Positions 17,561 through 27,269 are shown, counted from the first letter of the stretch. The stretch: DNA of 47,805 bases from Candidatus Coprenecus merdipullorum (GCA_019118865.1 DWYD01000194.1:1-47805), one strand, 5' to 3'. Notes: generated by a model from the letters alone, not told the origin. Numbers and translations: made by a program.

Positions 17561-20500
17561 CTACTGGGCCAGTCTCTTATAGGACTCGTAGCGGATCTTG
17601 GCAAACTGCTCGGTCTTGTCGAAGAGTTCCTGAGCGATGTCGGGGAAGCTCTTCATCAGCGAGCTGTAGCGCACCTCTCCTTTGATGAACTCCTGGAACT
17701 TGCTCCAGTCGGGCTCCTTGCTGTCGAGGCTGAAAGGATTCTTGCCCTCCTCGGCCAGAGCCGGGTTGAAGTGATACAGATGCCAGTAACCGCACTCGAC
17801 GGCGAGTTTCTCCTCGTGCTGGCTCCTGCCCATGCCGTTGCGCAGACCGTGGTTGATGCAGGGTGCGTAGGCGATGATCAGGGAAGGTCCGTTGTATGCC
17901 TCAGCCTCCTTGAGCACGTTGAAATACTGAGCGGGGCTGGCGCCCATAGCCACCTGCGCGACGTACACGTAGCCATAGCTCATGGCCATCATGCCGAGGT
18001 CTTTCTTGCGTACTCTCTTGCCCGAGGTTGCGAACTTGGCCACGGCACCTGCAGGGGTCGATTTGGACGACTGTCCACCGGTGTTGGAGTACACCTCTGT
18101 GTCGAGAACGAGGACGTTGACATTCTCGCCGGAAGCCAGGACATGGTCCAGTCCGCCGTATCCGATGTCGTATGCCCAGCCGTCACCGCCGAAGATCCAC
18201 TGGCTACGGGCAGGGATGTAGTCCTTGTATCCGAGAAGCTCGCGGCATGCCTCGCAGTCGCTTTCCTCGAGCATCGGCACGAGCTTGTCGCAGATCTCGC
18301 GGGTTGCAGCGGCGTTGCCTCTCTCAGAGAGCCACTGCTCGAAGAGGGCCTTGATCTCGGAAGAGCACTTCGGGCACTCCAGTCCCTTCTTCATCAGCTC
18401 TGCCACTGTATTGCGCAGACGCTCGGTTCCTAGTCTCATACCGAGACCGAACTCGGCGTTGTCCTCGAACAGGGAGTTGTCCCATGCGGGTCCGCGGCCG
18501 TTGCGGTCGGTGCAGTAAGGAGACGAGGGGAAGGAGCCGCTGTAGATAGAAGAGCAACCGGTAGCATTGGCCACCATCATGTGGTCGCCGAAGAGCTGGG
18601 TGATGGTCTTGATGTAAGGTGTCTCACCGCAGCCGGCGCAGGCACCTGAGAACTCGAACAGAGGCTGTGAGAACTGGGAGTTCTTGAGGTTCTGAGTCTT
18701 GGGAGCAACGGTATCCTTGTAGCCCACGTTGGCATGCATGTAGTCAAATACAGGCTGCTGGTCCATCTGAGTGGCAAGGTGCTTCATTTCGAGAGCCTTC
18801 TCCTTGGCGGGACATACGTCCACGCAGTTGCCGCAGCCGGTGCAGTCCATTGGAGACACCTGCATGGTGAAGCGGTAAGCCTTGAAAGCGGCGATGCCCT
18901 GGGTGCTCTTGACTGCCTTGGGAGCCTTGGCCAATTCCTCCTCAGTAGAGAGGAAAGGACGGATGGCGGCGTGAGGGCAGACGTATGCGCACTGATTGCA
19001 CTGGATACATTTCTCAGGATTCCACTCGGGAACGCTTACGGCGATACCTCTCTTTTCGAATGCAGCTGTACCGGCAGGGATAGTTCCGTCTGCATGCTCT
19101 CCGGTAAAGGCGCTGACAGGGATGTCATATCCGTTCTGGGCGTTGACCACATCGGCCACGCTGCGCACCCACTCGGGCGCCAGACGGTCGAAGTTGGCGG
19201 GACGGAAGCGGGCAACGATGCCGTTCCACTCGGCAGGTACTGCCAGTTCCTCGTACTCGGCTCCGCGGTCCACTGCGGCGTAGTTCATGCTGACCACCTT
19301 CTCTCCCTTCTTGCCGTAGCTCTTGTCGATGGCTTTCTTCATGAAGGCCACTGCCTGCTCGTAGGGGATGATGCCTGTAATCTTGAAGAATGCCGACTGG
19401 AGGATGGTGTTGGTACGGTTGCCCAGACCTATCTCCTCGGCTATCTTGGTAGCGTTGATGATGTATACCTTCAGGTTCTTCTCGGCGATAACCTGCTTTA
19501 CATGATCAGGGATTCTCTTGATGGTCTCCTCTACAGACCAGAGGCTGTTGAGGAGGAATGTACCGCCTCTCTTGATACCCTTGAGCACATCGTACTTGTA
19601 GAGGTATGAAGGCACGTGGCAGGCCACGAAGTCAGGCGTGGATACGAGGTAGGGAGAAGTAATCGGGCTGTCACCGAAACGCAGGTGCGAGCAGGTATAA
19701 CCGCCGGACTTCTTGGAATTGTAGTCGAAATATCCCTGGCAGTACTTGGGAGTATGGTCGCCGATAATCTTGATGGTGTTCTTGTTGGCGCCCACTGTAC
19801 CGTCGGAACCGAGACCGTAGAACTTGCACTCGTATGTACCCTTCTTTGCCAGTGATACTTCTTCGCCTACAGGGAGGGACTTGAATGTCACGTCATCGGT
19901 GATGCCGATGGTGAAGTCTGCCTTGGGCTGTTTCTGCTTGAGGTTCTTGAACACTGCGAAGATCTGGGCAGGACTGGTATCCTTAGAGGACAGACCGTAA
20001 CGGCCGCCGATGACATAGGGAGCCTCTCCGCCCATCTCGGCGAGAGTTGACTTGATATCCAGATACAGAGGCTCGCCCACACTTCCGGGCTCCTTGCAGC
20101 GGTCGAGAACGGCGATTCTCCTGACGCTCTTGGGCAGTACCCTGAAGAAATACTTGGCGGAGAAAGGTCTGTACAGACGTACGGTAATCACACCTACCTT
20201 CTCGCCCTTGGCCATGAGAGCGTCAACTACCTCACGGATAGTCTCGCAAACAGATCCCATGGCAATGATTATATCCTTGGCATCCGGATCTCCGTAGTAG
20301 TCGAACGGCAGGTAATGGCGTCCTGTCAGCTCGCCTATCTCGCCCATATAGCGGGCTACGATGTCGGGAACCGCATTGTAGTATGTATTGCATGCTTCAC
20401 GTGCCTGGAAATATACATCGGGATTCTGTGCAGTACCGCGGGTCACCGGTTTATTGGGATTGAGGGCTTTTCTGCGGAAAGCAGCGAGAGCCTTCTCGCT

Positions 20501-21091
20501 GATCATTCCCTTGAGAGCCTCGGAATCCAGAACCTCTATCTTCTGAATCTCGTGGGACGTACGGAATCCGTCAAAGAAGTGGATGAAAGGCACACTGGAC
20601 TTGATGGTGGACAGATGGGCCACAGCACCGAGATCCATGGCTTCCTGCACGCTAGAGGAGGCAAGCATGGCGAAACCTGTCTGCCTGCAGGCCATCACGT
20701 CCTGATGGTCTCCGAAAATGGAAAGAGCCTGTGTAGCAAGAGCACGGGCGGAGACATGGAACACTGTAGGCAGCAGCTCGCCCGCAATCTTATACATGTT
20801 GGGAATCATCAGCAGCAGTCCCTGGGATGCGGTGAAAGTAGTTGTCAGGGCACCTGCCTGAAGCGAACCGTGAACTGCACCGGCAGCACCGCCCTCACTC
20901 TGCATCTCAGTGACCTTAACAGTCTCTCCGAAAAGATTCTTCTTACCGAAAGCAGCCCACTCGTCCACATACTCGGCCATAGTCGAAGAAGGCGTGATGG
21001 GATAGATGGCGGCATGCTCGCTGAACATGTACGCAACATGTGCGGCGGCGTAGTTACCGTCACAGGTAATAAATGTTTTTTCTTTTGCCAT
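17561..21091 (-). CDS. nifJ: Pyruvate:ferredoxin (flavodoxin) oxidoreductase, fused single-chain form
   Basis: 1176 aa; ITPSSTMAEYVDEWAA; two 4Fe-4S motifs (CIQCNQCAYVCPH, CTGCGNCVDVCPA); TPP-binding GDGWAYDIGYGGLDHVLASGENVNVLVLDTEVYSNTGGQ. Confidence 0.97.
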   Translation of the reverse strand: MAKEKTFITCDGNYAAAHVAYMFSEHAAIYPITPSSTMAEYVDEWAAFGKKNLFGETVKVTEMQSEGGAAGAVHGSLQAGALTTTFTASQGLLLMIPNMYKIAGELLPTVFHVSARALATQALSIFGDHQDVMACRQTGFAMLASSSVQEAMDLGAVAHLSTIKSSVPFIHFFDGFRTSHEIQKIEVLDSEALKGMISEKALAAFRRKALNPNKPVTRGTAQNPDVYFQAREACNTYYNAVPDIVARYMGEIGELTGRHYLPFDYYGDPDAKDIIIAMGSVCETIREVVDALMAKGEKVGVITVRLYRPFSAKYFFRVLPKSVRRIAVLDRCKEPGSVGEPLYLDIKSTLAEMGGEAPYVIGGRYGLSSKDTSPAQIFAVFKNLKQKQPKADFTIGITDDVTFKSLPVGEEVSLAKKGTYECKFYGLGSDGTVGANKNTIKIIGDHTPKYCQGYFDYNSKKSGGYTCSHLRFGDSPITSPYLVSTPDFVACHVPSYLYKYDVLKGIKRGGTFLLNSLWSVEETIKRIPDHVKQVIAEKNLKVYIINATKIAEEIGLGNRTNTILQSAFFKITGIIPYEQAVAFMKKAIDKSYGKKGEKVVSMNYAAVDRGAEYEELAVPAEWNGIVARFRPANFDRLAPEWVRSVADVVNAQNGYDIPVSAFTGEHADGTIPAGTAAFEKRGIAVSVPEWNPEKCIQCNQCAYVCPHAAIRPFLSTEEELAKAPKAVKSTQGIAAFKAYRFTMQVSPMDCTGCGNCVDVCPAKEKALEMKHLATQMDQQPVFDYMHANVGYKDTVAPKTQNLKNSQFSQPLFEFSGACAGCGETPYIKTITQLFGDHMMVANATGCSSIYSGSFPSSPYCTDRNGRGPAWDNSLFEDNAEFGLGMRLGTERLRNTVAELMKKGLECPKCSSEIKALFEQWLSERGNAAATREICDKLVPMLEESDCEACRELLGYKDYIPARSQWIFGGDGWAYDIGYGGLDHVLASGENVNVLVLDTEVYSNTGGQSSKSTPAGAVAKFATSGKRVRKKDLGMMAMSYGYVYVAQVAMGASPAQYFNVLKEAEAYNGPSLIIAYAPCINHGLRNGMGRSQHEEKLAVECGYWHLYHFNPALAEEGKNPFSLDSKEPDWSKFQEFIKGEVRYSSLMKSFPDIAQELFDKTEQFAKIRYESYKRLAQ

Positions 21092-21129
21092 TACTAAGAC
21101 AATTTAGTAGTTATTGTTATTGAGTTAAA

Positions 21130-21990
21130 TTACTTTTCAGCCGGAAGGCATTTCTTGATAAGTCCTTGGAGAACGGCCCCGGGACCGAGCTCCACAAACT
21201 CCGATGCACCGTCACGATGCATGTTGAGGACAGTCTGCGTCCATCTCACGGGGGAGGTAAGCTGCTTCAGCAGTTTCTCCTTGATTACCGCCGGGTCTGT
21301 CGAAGGCAGGGCGTCCACGTTCTGATACACAGGGCAGACCGGAGTCTTTATCTCCGTCCGTCCTATCGCCTCGGCCAGTTCTACACGGGCAGGTTCCATC
21401 AGAGGAGAATGAAATGCCCCTCCCACAGCCAGACGCAGTGCTCTCTTGGCACCGGCCTCCTTAAGCACGGCGCATGCCTTGTCCACCGCCTCTATTTCAC
21501 CGGATATCACAAGCTGTCCGGGACAGTTGTAATTGGCAGGGACCACTATTCCGTCTATCTCCGCACAAGCCTTCTCCACTGCATCATCAGGCAGTCCGAT
21601 GATGGCTGCCATCGTCGAAGGATGTGCCTCGCAGGCCTTCTGCATAGCCATTGCCCTGGCATATACCAGACGGAGCCCGTCCTCGAAGGACATTGCTCCC
21701 GCCGCTACAAGAGCCGAGAACTCTCCTAAGGAATGTCCTGCAGTCATATCAGGGTGGAAATCCTCAATAGTGACTGCAGCGGCTACTGAATGAATGAAAA
21801 CAGCCGGCTGGGTAACTCTGGTCTGTTTAAGATCGTCTGCCGAGCCGGTGAACATTATATTGCGTATATCGAATCCAAGAATATCGCAAGCACTGTCAAT
21901 CAGTGCCTTTGCCTTGGGACTGGCATCATACAGATCCTTGCCCATCCCTGTAAACTGTGCTCCCTGACCGGGAAAAACATAAGCTGTCAT
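21130..21990 (-). CDS. fabD: Malonyl-CoA:ACP transacylase
   Basis: VFPGQGAQFTGMG; GHSLGEFSALVAAGAMSFEDGLRLVYAR; GGAFHSPLM. Confidence 0.96.
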   Translation of the reverse strand: MTAYVFPGQGAQFTGMGKDLYDASPKAKALIDSACDILGFDIRNIMFTGSADDLKQTRVTQPAVFIHSVAAAVTIEDFHPDMTAGHSLGEFSALVAAGAMSFEDGLRLVYARAMAMQKACEAHPSTMAAIIGLPDDAVEKACAEIDGIVVPANYNCPGQLVISGEIEAVDKACAVLKEAGAKRALRLAVGGAFHSPLMEPARVELAEAIGRTEIKTPVCPVYQNVDALPSTDPAVIKEKLLKQLTSPVRWTQTVLNMHRDGASEFVELGPGAVLQGLIKKCLPAEK

Positions 21991-22013
21991 ATCAAATATT
22001 CAGTTTTTATTTA

Positions 22014-22021
22014 TACATTTG
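22014..22021 (+). promoter_or_regulatory. -7 element TACATTTG upstream of tRNA-Arg
   Basis: TAnnTTTG ending 10 nt before the tRNA 5' end. Confidence 0.55.
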
Positions 22022-22031
22022 CAGTCCGTTT

Positions 22032-22103
22032 GCCTCCGTAGTTTAATGGATAGAATGAGAGATTCCGGTTCTCTTGGTTGGGGTTCGATTCCCCACGGAG
22101 GTA
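22032..22103 (+). tRNA. tRNA-Arg (CCG)
   Basis: GCCTCCG...CGGAGGT acceptor, anticodon arm AGAGA-TTCCGGT-TCTCT (anticodon CCG), T-arm TGGGG-TTCGATT-CCCCA; no encoded CCA. Confidence 0.93.
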
Positions 22104-22694
22104 CTATTCTTCAATCTGCCTCACCGTATCTTCCATATTGCCATCAGTATTTATATTTTTCATTTCCTTCCTTATCGTATAGGTGGAAGCAAACTCTGAC
22201 ACCGAGTACAGCAGCAGGGTGGAGCCGAAAAGAATGAACAGTACATTGCCGCTCTCTCCCGGGAAGAAAAACATCACCACACCTAGAATCAGAGTGAGGA
22301 CAGGGCCGATATACAGCGGCCACGGCACCCTGACAACCCTCGCTGTACGGAACAGGTTGACAACCTCACTCAAACCGAAAATCAGCAGAATAAGACCGAA
22401 TACGAACATAATCAGTCCGGTGAAGAACTTAGGGAAAATTATCAGCACCAGACCGAATGCTATGTCTACAATAGAATTAAGCAGCAGAAGGGGAACTTTT
22501 TCCTTCTTCCACTTTCCGGTATACGACATAATGAGACTGACCAGCCCGACCGCCAGAATCAGGGAGCCAAGGATGATCATAATGGAGTTCTTTACCGCCT
22601 CCGGCCAGATAACCAGGACAAGACCACCTAGCAAAGCTACAATAGCCCGCGCATATCCGTAAGATCTGTCAAAAAAAACGTTTGCTGTTTTCAT
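22104..22694 (-). CDS. DUF308 / HdeD-like membrane protein
   Basis: Six hydrophobic segments in DUF308 style (AIVALLGGLVLVIWPEAVKNSIMIILGSLILAVGLVSLI). Confidence 0.85.
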   Translation of the reverse strand: MKTANVFFDRSYGYARAIVALLGGLVLVIWPEAVKNSIMIILGSLILAVGLVSLIMSYTGKWKKEKVPLLLLNSIVDIAFGLVLIIFPKFFTGLIMFVFGLILLIFGLSEVVNLFRTARVVRVPWPLYIGPVLTLILGVVMFFFPGESGNVLFILFGSTLLLYSVSEFASTYTIRKEMKNINTDGNMEDTVRQIEE

Positions 22695-22698
22695 ACTG

Positions 22699-22706
22699 CA
22701 AAGATA
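22699..22706 (-). promoter_or_regulatory. -7 element TATCTTTG 4 nt upstream of the DUF308 ATG
   Basis: Minus strand TATCTTTG-CAGT-ATG; TTTG 22 nt upstream of the -7 element. Confidence 0.6.
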
Positions 22707-22715
22707 GTAAAGGAT

Positions 22716-22746
22716 TTTGAAAACTCATCAAAACAAATTACCTTTG
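22716..22746 (+). promoter_or_regulatory. Bacteroidetes-type promoter TTTG-N19-TACCTTTG
   Basis: TTTG 22716-22719 and TACCTTTG 22739-22746, upstream of the patatin gene. Confidence 0.7.
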
Positions 22747-22824
22747 TCTAGCAGTACCACTGCAATAAACACACCAAGCCTACACACTATGAAAAATATC
22801 TTCTTTTCCTAGATTAAATAAAAT

Positions 22825-23739
22825 ATGACAACTGCCAAAAATGTAGCCCTGGTCCTGGCCAGCGGCGGGTCCAGAGGGCTGGCCCACATAGGGGCGATAG
22901 AAGTTCTGGAAGAACACGGATTCAGAATAACCTCGATAGCAGGAGCCTCCATGGGCGCCCTGGTGGGAGGAATATACGCAGCAGGAGGACTGGAGGCATT
23001 TAAAGAATGGATGAAAACCGTAGACCGGATGAAAGTCCTCAACCTGATGGACTTCACTATAGGAAACGGCGGCTTCGTCAAGGGAGAAAAAGTAATATCC
23101 GAGCTCAAGAGCATTATTCCTGACAAGTCAATCGAGAACCTTCCGGTACCGTTTACAGCTGTCGCGACCGACATCCTCCACCGGCGGGAAGTGGTATTCG
23201 ACAGCGGAAGCCTCTACGATGCCATCCGCTCTTCCATCTCCATGCCCTCAATATTCACACCCTACCGGATCAAAGACATGCTCCTGGTAGACGGAGGCGT
23301 GGTCAATCCTGTTCCCGTCAACAGAGTTCCAAGGACACCCGGCGATATACTCGTAGCAGTTGACCTCAACGGTCCGTTCATATCCAGGCAAGAGGAAAAG
23401 CCCGAACACCAGAAAGAGAAAGGACGCGTACGCCAGAGAATCGAGAAGATCATGGATTCTTTCGCAGACAAGGTGAAAAAGGAAGAAGTAGACGCACATA
23501 TTCTGCCGCAGAACAATGAAAAAGAGGATGAAAACGATATGGGTATCGTATCCATCCTCAATCAGTCATCGAGCATGATGATTCAGACCAATGCGGACCT
23601 GACCCTCAAGCTCTACCCTCCTGACATCCTCGTGCGCATCGCCAAGAACGCATATTCGACCATGGAGTTCTACAAGTACGACGAGATCGTCGCCCTCGGC
23701 CGCACAAAGATGGAGGAAGCCCTGCGGAATTTCCGCTAG
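22825..23739 (+). CDS. Patatin-like phospholipase family protein
   Basis: SGGSRGLAHIGAIEVL, GASMG nucleophile elbow (GxSxG), DGG (LLVDGGVVNPVP). Confidence 0.93.
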   Translation: MTTAKNVALVLASGGSRGLAHIGAIEVLEEHGFRITSIAGASMGALVGGIYAAGGLEAFKEWMKTVDRMKVLNLMDFTIGNGGFVKGEKVISELKSIIPDKSIENLPVPFTAVATDILHRREVVFDSGSLYDAIRSSISMPSIFTPYRIKDMLLVDGGVVNPVPVNRVPRTPGDILVAVDLNGPFISRQEEKPEHQKEKGRVRQRIEKIMDSFADKVKKEEVDAHILPQNNEKEDENDMGIVSILNQSSSMMIQTNADLTLKLYPPDILVRIAKNAYSTMEFYKYDEIVALGRTKMEEALRNFR

Positions 23740-24485
23740 AGCATACCGCCGTCACAGATAATCACCTGACCTGTCACATACGAGGAGAGGTCGGATGCGA
23801 GGAACAGAGCCACATTGGCGATGTCCTCGGGTGTACCGCCGCGACGGAGAGGAATCTTCTTGTTCCACTCGTCACGCACCTCCTGAGGCAGTGCATTGGT
23901 CATGTCGGTGATGATGAAACCGGGCGCTATGGCGTTGGCGCGGATGCCGCGTGAACCCATCTCCTTGGCTATGGACTTGGCCAGACCGATCAGACCGGCT
24001 TTGGAAGCGGAGTAGTTGCACTGTCCGGCGTTGCCGTTCACACCCACCACCGAAGAGATGTTGATGATGCTGCCGCCTCTCTGACGTGCCATGATGGGAG
24101 TCAGGGCATGGGTGAAGTTGAAAGCACTCTTGAGATTGACTGTGATGACGCTGTCCCACTGCTGTTCGGACATCCTCATCATCAGACCGTCACGGGTAAT
24201 GCCGGCATTATTGACCAGAATGTCGATGTGACCGAAATCTTTCTGAATCTGATCTACGGTAGCGTGAGCTTCGGCGAAGTCGGCGGCATTCGAGGCATAG
24301 CCCCTGCACTGCACGCCGAGGGCGGAGATTTCCGCTACGGTGTTTTTGAAATTGTCGTCCTCCTTGAGGTCAGTGAAAGCTATGTCAGCTCCGGCAGAAG
24401 CCAGCTTCATGGCTATGGCCTTGCCTATTCCTCTGGCAGCTCCGGTAATGAGAGCCACCTTTCCTTTTAATAATCCTTCCAGCAT
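23736..24485 (-). CDS. fabG: 3-oxoacyl-ACP reductase
   Basis: SDR: TGAARGIGKAIA, NNAGITRD, YSASKAGLIGLAKS. Confidence 0.95.
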   Translation of the reverse strand: MLEGLLKGKVALITGAARGIGKAIAMKLASAGADIAFTDLKEDDNFKNTVAEISALGVQCRGYASNAADFAEAHATVDQIQKDFGHIDILVNNAGITRDGLMMRMSEQQWDSVITVNLKSAFNFTHALTPIMARQRGGSIINISSVVGVNGNAGQCNYSASKAGLIGLAKSIAKEMGSRGIRANAIAPGFIITDMTNALPQEVRDEWNKKIPLRRGGTPEDIANVALFLASDLSSYVTGQVIICDGGML

Positions 24486-24488
24486 AAT

Positions 24489-24920
24489 TTATTTTACTTT
24501 ATCATTTGGAATTACTGCGAACGACAGGTTCGCCTCCACTGCAAGCTCGCCGTCCACCATTGCCTTGGCCTCTATATAGAACAGCATGGCCCTGTGATTG
24601 GTAATGTGGGCGTGCACCTCAACGGTGTCACCGGGACGGACCTGACGTTTGAAGCGGGTCTTGTCGATACCTGTGAAGAGGGTAGTGTGACCTACCAGAT
24701 AATCCTTGATGAGCAGTGAGCTGCACTGCCCCATAATCTCGCAGAGGATGACTCCGGGCACTACCGGATAGCCGGGAAAATGTCCCTGGAGGAAGAACTC
24801 GTCACCCCTGACATGGTACTTTCCGATACACTCGGTACCTTCATTCTGAAGTTCCATCTCGTCCACCAGAAGCATGGGCTCGCGGTGGCGCAGGAATTGT
24901 TTTATTTCTTCTCTATCCAT
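24489..24920 (-). CDS. fabZ: 3-hydroxyacyl-ACP dehydratase
   Basis: HFPGYPVVPGVILCEIMGQ; start set at MDREEIKQFLRHREPMLLVDE. Confidence 0.93.
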   Translation of the reverse strand: MDREEIKQFLRHREPMLLVDEMELQNEGTECIGKYHVRGDEFFLQGHFPGYPVVPGVILCEIMGQCSSLLIKDYLVGHTTLFTGIDKTRFKRQVRPGDTVEVHAHITNHRAMLFYIEAKAMVDGELAVEANLSFAVIPNDKVK

Positions 24921-24945
24921 AATATTGAGTTTAGTTAGTACATGG

Positions 24946-26211
24946 TCAGATGAGTCTGAACGCAAGCACGGCATTGTGCCCGCCGAATCCCAGGGACGAG
25001 GAGAGAGCCATGGTCAGCCTGGCCTCACGGGCAGTGTTGGGATTGACATCCAGGTCGCACTCGGGATCAGGTTCCTTATAGTGGATGGTAGGAGGTACTA
25101 TTCCGTTCTTCAAGGCGAGCACAGCTGCCACAGCCTCGATACCGCCGGCAGCTCCGAGAGCATGTCCGGTCATGGACTTGGTGGAACAGAGAATGGCACG
25201 GCGGGCCTCAGACTCACCGAGGGCGAGCTTGATGGCTGCTGTCTCCGACTTGTCGTTCAGAGGGGTACCGGTACCGTGAGTATTGATGTGCAGCAGGTCA
25301 GAGGTCGAATAGTGAGCCTCGGTCAGAGCCTGCCTGAAAGCCTTGGCGGGTGTCGAACCGTCCGGACAGGGGGCCGTATAATGGTAAGCGTCGCATGTAT
25401 TGCCGTAACCGCATATCTCTGCGTATATCTTCGCTCCACGGGCGACGGCGTGCTCATACTCCTCGAGGACCACTACTCCGGCGCCCTCTGCGATGACGAA
25501 GCCCTGACGGCGGGCATCGAAGGGCAGTGAGGCTGCCATGGGATCCTCTGCAGGAGAGAGGGCCTTGCTGTTGGAGAAACCTCCGATGGCCAGAGGGGTG
25601 ACAGCAGCCTCGGTACCGCCGGCGATAATGGCGTCCGCATATCCGAACTTGATGGCCCTGTATGCCTCACCTATAGAGTGTGTACCTGTGGCACAGGCAG
25701 TCACGATAGGCAGGCAGACACCGCGGGCGTGATGGGCTATCGCTACATTGCCTGCGGCTATATTGGCTATCATGGTGGGGATGAACAGAGGCGATATCCA
25801 CTGAGGGCCGTCCTTGATCAACTTGGCAGTCTCGTTGACGAAAGAATGCATGCCTCCGATACCTGAGCCGATATATACTCCGAAACGGTCGGCGTGCACT
25901 GTTCCGGGAGTATTGTCCTCCTCGTCATCCGTCGCCTTAAGTCCGCTCATGGCCACTGCCTGATTGGCTGCTGCGAGGGCAAAAAGGCTGAAACGGTCGA
26001 ACTTCCTGGCCGCCTTGGGCTCAATACCGTAATCCGCGGGCTTGAAGTCTTTCACTTCTCCTGCAATCTTTACTGAAAGACCGTCAGTGGGGAACTGCGT
26101 GATAAAATCGATTCCGCAGACACCGTCCACGATGTTCTTCCAGAAAGTCTCCACATTGTTTCCGACAGGGGAGACCACTCCTAAACCTGTCACTACTACT
26201 CTTTTTTCCAT
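24946..26211 (-). CDS. fabF: Beta-ketoacyl-ACP synthase II
   Basis: VVVTGLGVVSPVGNNVETFW; TACATGTHSIGEAYRAI; INTHGTGTPLND; STKSMTGHALGAAGG. Confidence 0.96.
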   Translation of the reverse strand: MEKRVVVTGLGVVSPVGNNVETFWKNIVDGVCGIDFITQFPTDGLSVKIAGEVKDFKPADYGIEPKAARKFDRFSLFALAAANQAVAMSGLKATDDEEDNTPGTVHADRFGVYIGSGIGGMHSFVNETAKLIKDGPQWISPLFIPTMIANIAAGNVAIAHHARGVCLPIVTACATGTHSIGEAYRAIKFGYADAIIAGGTEAAVTPLAIGGFSNSKALSPAEDPMAASLPFDARRQGFVIAEGAGVVVLEEYEHAVARGAKIYAEICGYGNTCDAYHYTAPCPDGSTPAKAFRQALTEAHYSTSDLLHINTHGTGTPLNDKSETAAIKLALGESEARRAILCSTKSMTGHALGAAGGIEAVAAVLALKNGIVPPTIHYKEPDPECDLDVNPNTAREARLTMALSSSLGFGGHNAVLAFRLI

Positions 26212-26222
26212 ATAGTTTTATT

Positions 26223-27179
26223 TTACTTTGACCAGCGGAGAATACATGCACCGGTAGTGAATCCTGCTCCGAACGCACTGAGCAGCAGCATTTCTCCTGT
26301 TTTTAATTGATTACCTCTACTGAGGTCGTCCAGCAGAGCGGGTATCGACGCGGACGAGGTGTTTCCGTACTTGTCGAGGTTGAATGGAAACTTGCTCTTA
26401 TCCTGATTGACGAAATGACGGATGGACTCGATGATGCGGACATTGGCCTGATGCAGCACATACAGGTCGATGTCATCCGCTGTCATGCCGGCCATGGTCA
26501 GCACCTTGTCGATATCCTTGATGGAAGAGGATACGGCGAGCTTGAATACATCCTGACCGTTCATAACCACACCCTCAGTGTCGACCTCCTCCTTGGTTAT
26601 GAAGGGAGTCGGCTGAAGCTTGCGCTTCTGGTAGAGAGCCTCTACCTTGCAATGGGTGGACACGCGGATGGCCTTCAGGTCATCACCCTTGGTTACTACC
26701 ACAGCACCGGCTGCATCTCCGAAGAGGATGCAGGAGGAGCGGTCATGCCAGTTCATCATGCGGGCAGGCTCCTCGGCACAGACGATGAGGATGTTCTTCA
26801 GGTCCTTGGTGGCCAGGTACGCCTCAGCTATATCGAGAGCGTAGATAAATCCCGTGCAGGCACAGTTGATGTCCACGGTGGGGCATGTAGCGCCCAGCAT
26901 TCCCTGGATGACACATCCCAAACCGGGAGTGACATATTCGTTCACCACATTGGAACAGATGATGAAATCCACCTGCTCCGATGTTATCCTCGCGTCTTCC
27001 ATGGCATTCCGGGCAGCTGTCGCAGCCAGGTCCTCCAGTCTCTCGGAGGATATTACGCGCCTTTCATGGATGCCGGTACGGGTCACGATCCACTCGTCGC
27101 TGGTATCCAGAAAGTTCTCCAGCATCGCATTGGTCACGACCTTTGAGGGGCGCGCACTGCCAGTTCCTATAATTCTCAT
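26223..27179 (-). CDS. fabH: Beta-ketoacyl-ACP synthase III
   Basis: Catalytic Cys (INCACTGFIYALDIA), His (LHQANVRI), Asn (YGNTSSASIP). Confidence 0.95.
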   Translation of the reverse strand: MRIIGTGSARPSKVVTNAMLENFLDTSDEWIVTRTGIHERRVISSERLEDLAATAARNAMEDARITSEQVDFIICSNVVNEYVTPGLGCVIQGMLGATCPTVDINCACTGFIYALDIAEAYLATKDLKNILIVCAEEPARMMNWHDRSSCILFGDAAGAVVVTKGDDLKAIRVSTHCKVEALYQKRKLQPTPFITKEEVDTEGVVMNGQDVFKLAVSSSIKDIDKVLTMAGMTADDIDLYVLHQANVRIIESIRHFVNQDKSKFPFNLDKYGNTSSASIPALLDDLSRGNQLKTGEMLLLSAFGAGFTTGACILRWSK

Positions 27180-27203
27180 ATTTTATCTTATATTAAAACC
27201 GCG

Positions 27204-27234
27204 CAAAAATATACATTTTGCTGTAAAATTCAAA
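27204..27234 (-). promoter_or_regulatory. Promoter TTTG-N19-TATTTTTG upstream of fabH
   Basis: Minus strand TTTG (27234-27231) and TATTTTTG (27211-27204). Confidence 0.65.
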
Positions 27235-27269
27235 AGTCCCCGCAGCGACACTCCGCCGCAGGGACTTCA
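27234..27269 (-). terminator. Probable terminator downstream of ftcD
   Basis: aagtcccCgcAgcg...cgcCgcAgggactt hairpin with two mismatches between the ftcD stop and the fabH promoter. Confidence 0.6.

Noticed and set aside
18734-19609. 291-aa ORF antisense to PFOR, plus neighbouring ORFs at 17771-18433 and 20315-21097
   Set aside because: All lie within the conserved nifJ gene; no recognisable domains or own promoters.
23736-23739. Overlapping stop codons (CTAG) of convergent patatin and fabG genes
   Set aside because: Real but common in compact genomes; no functional implication supported.
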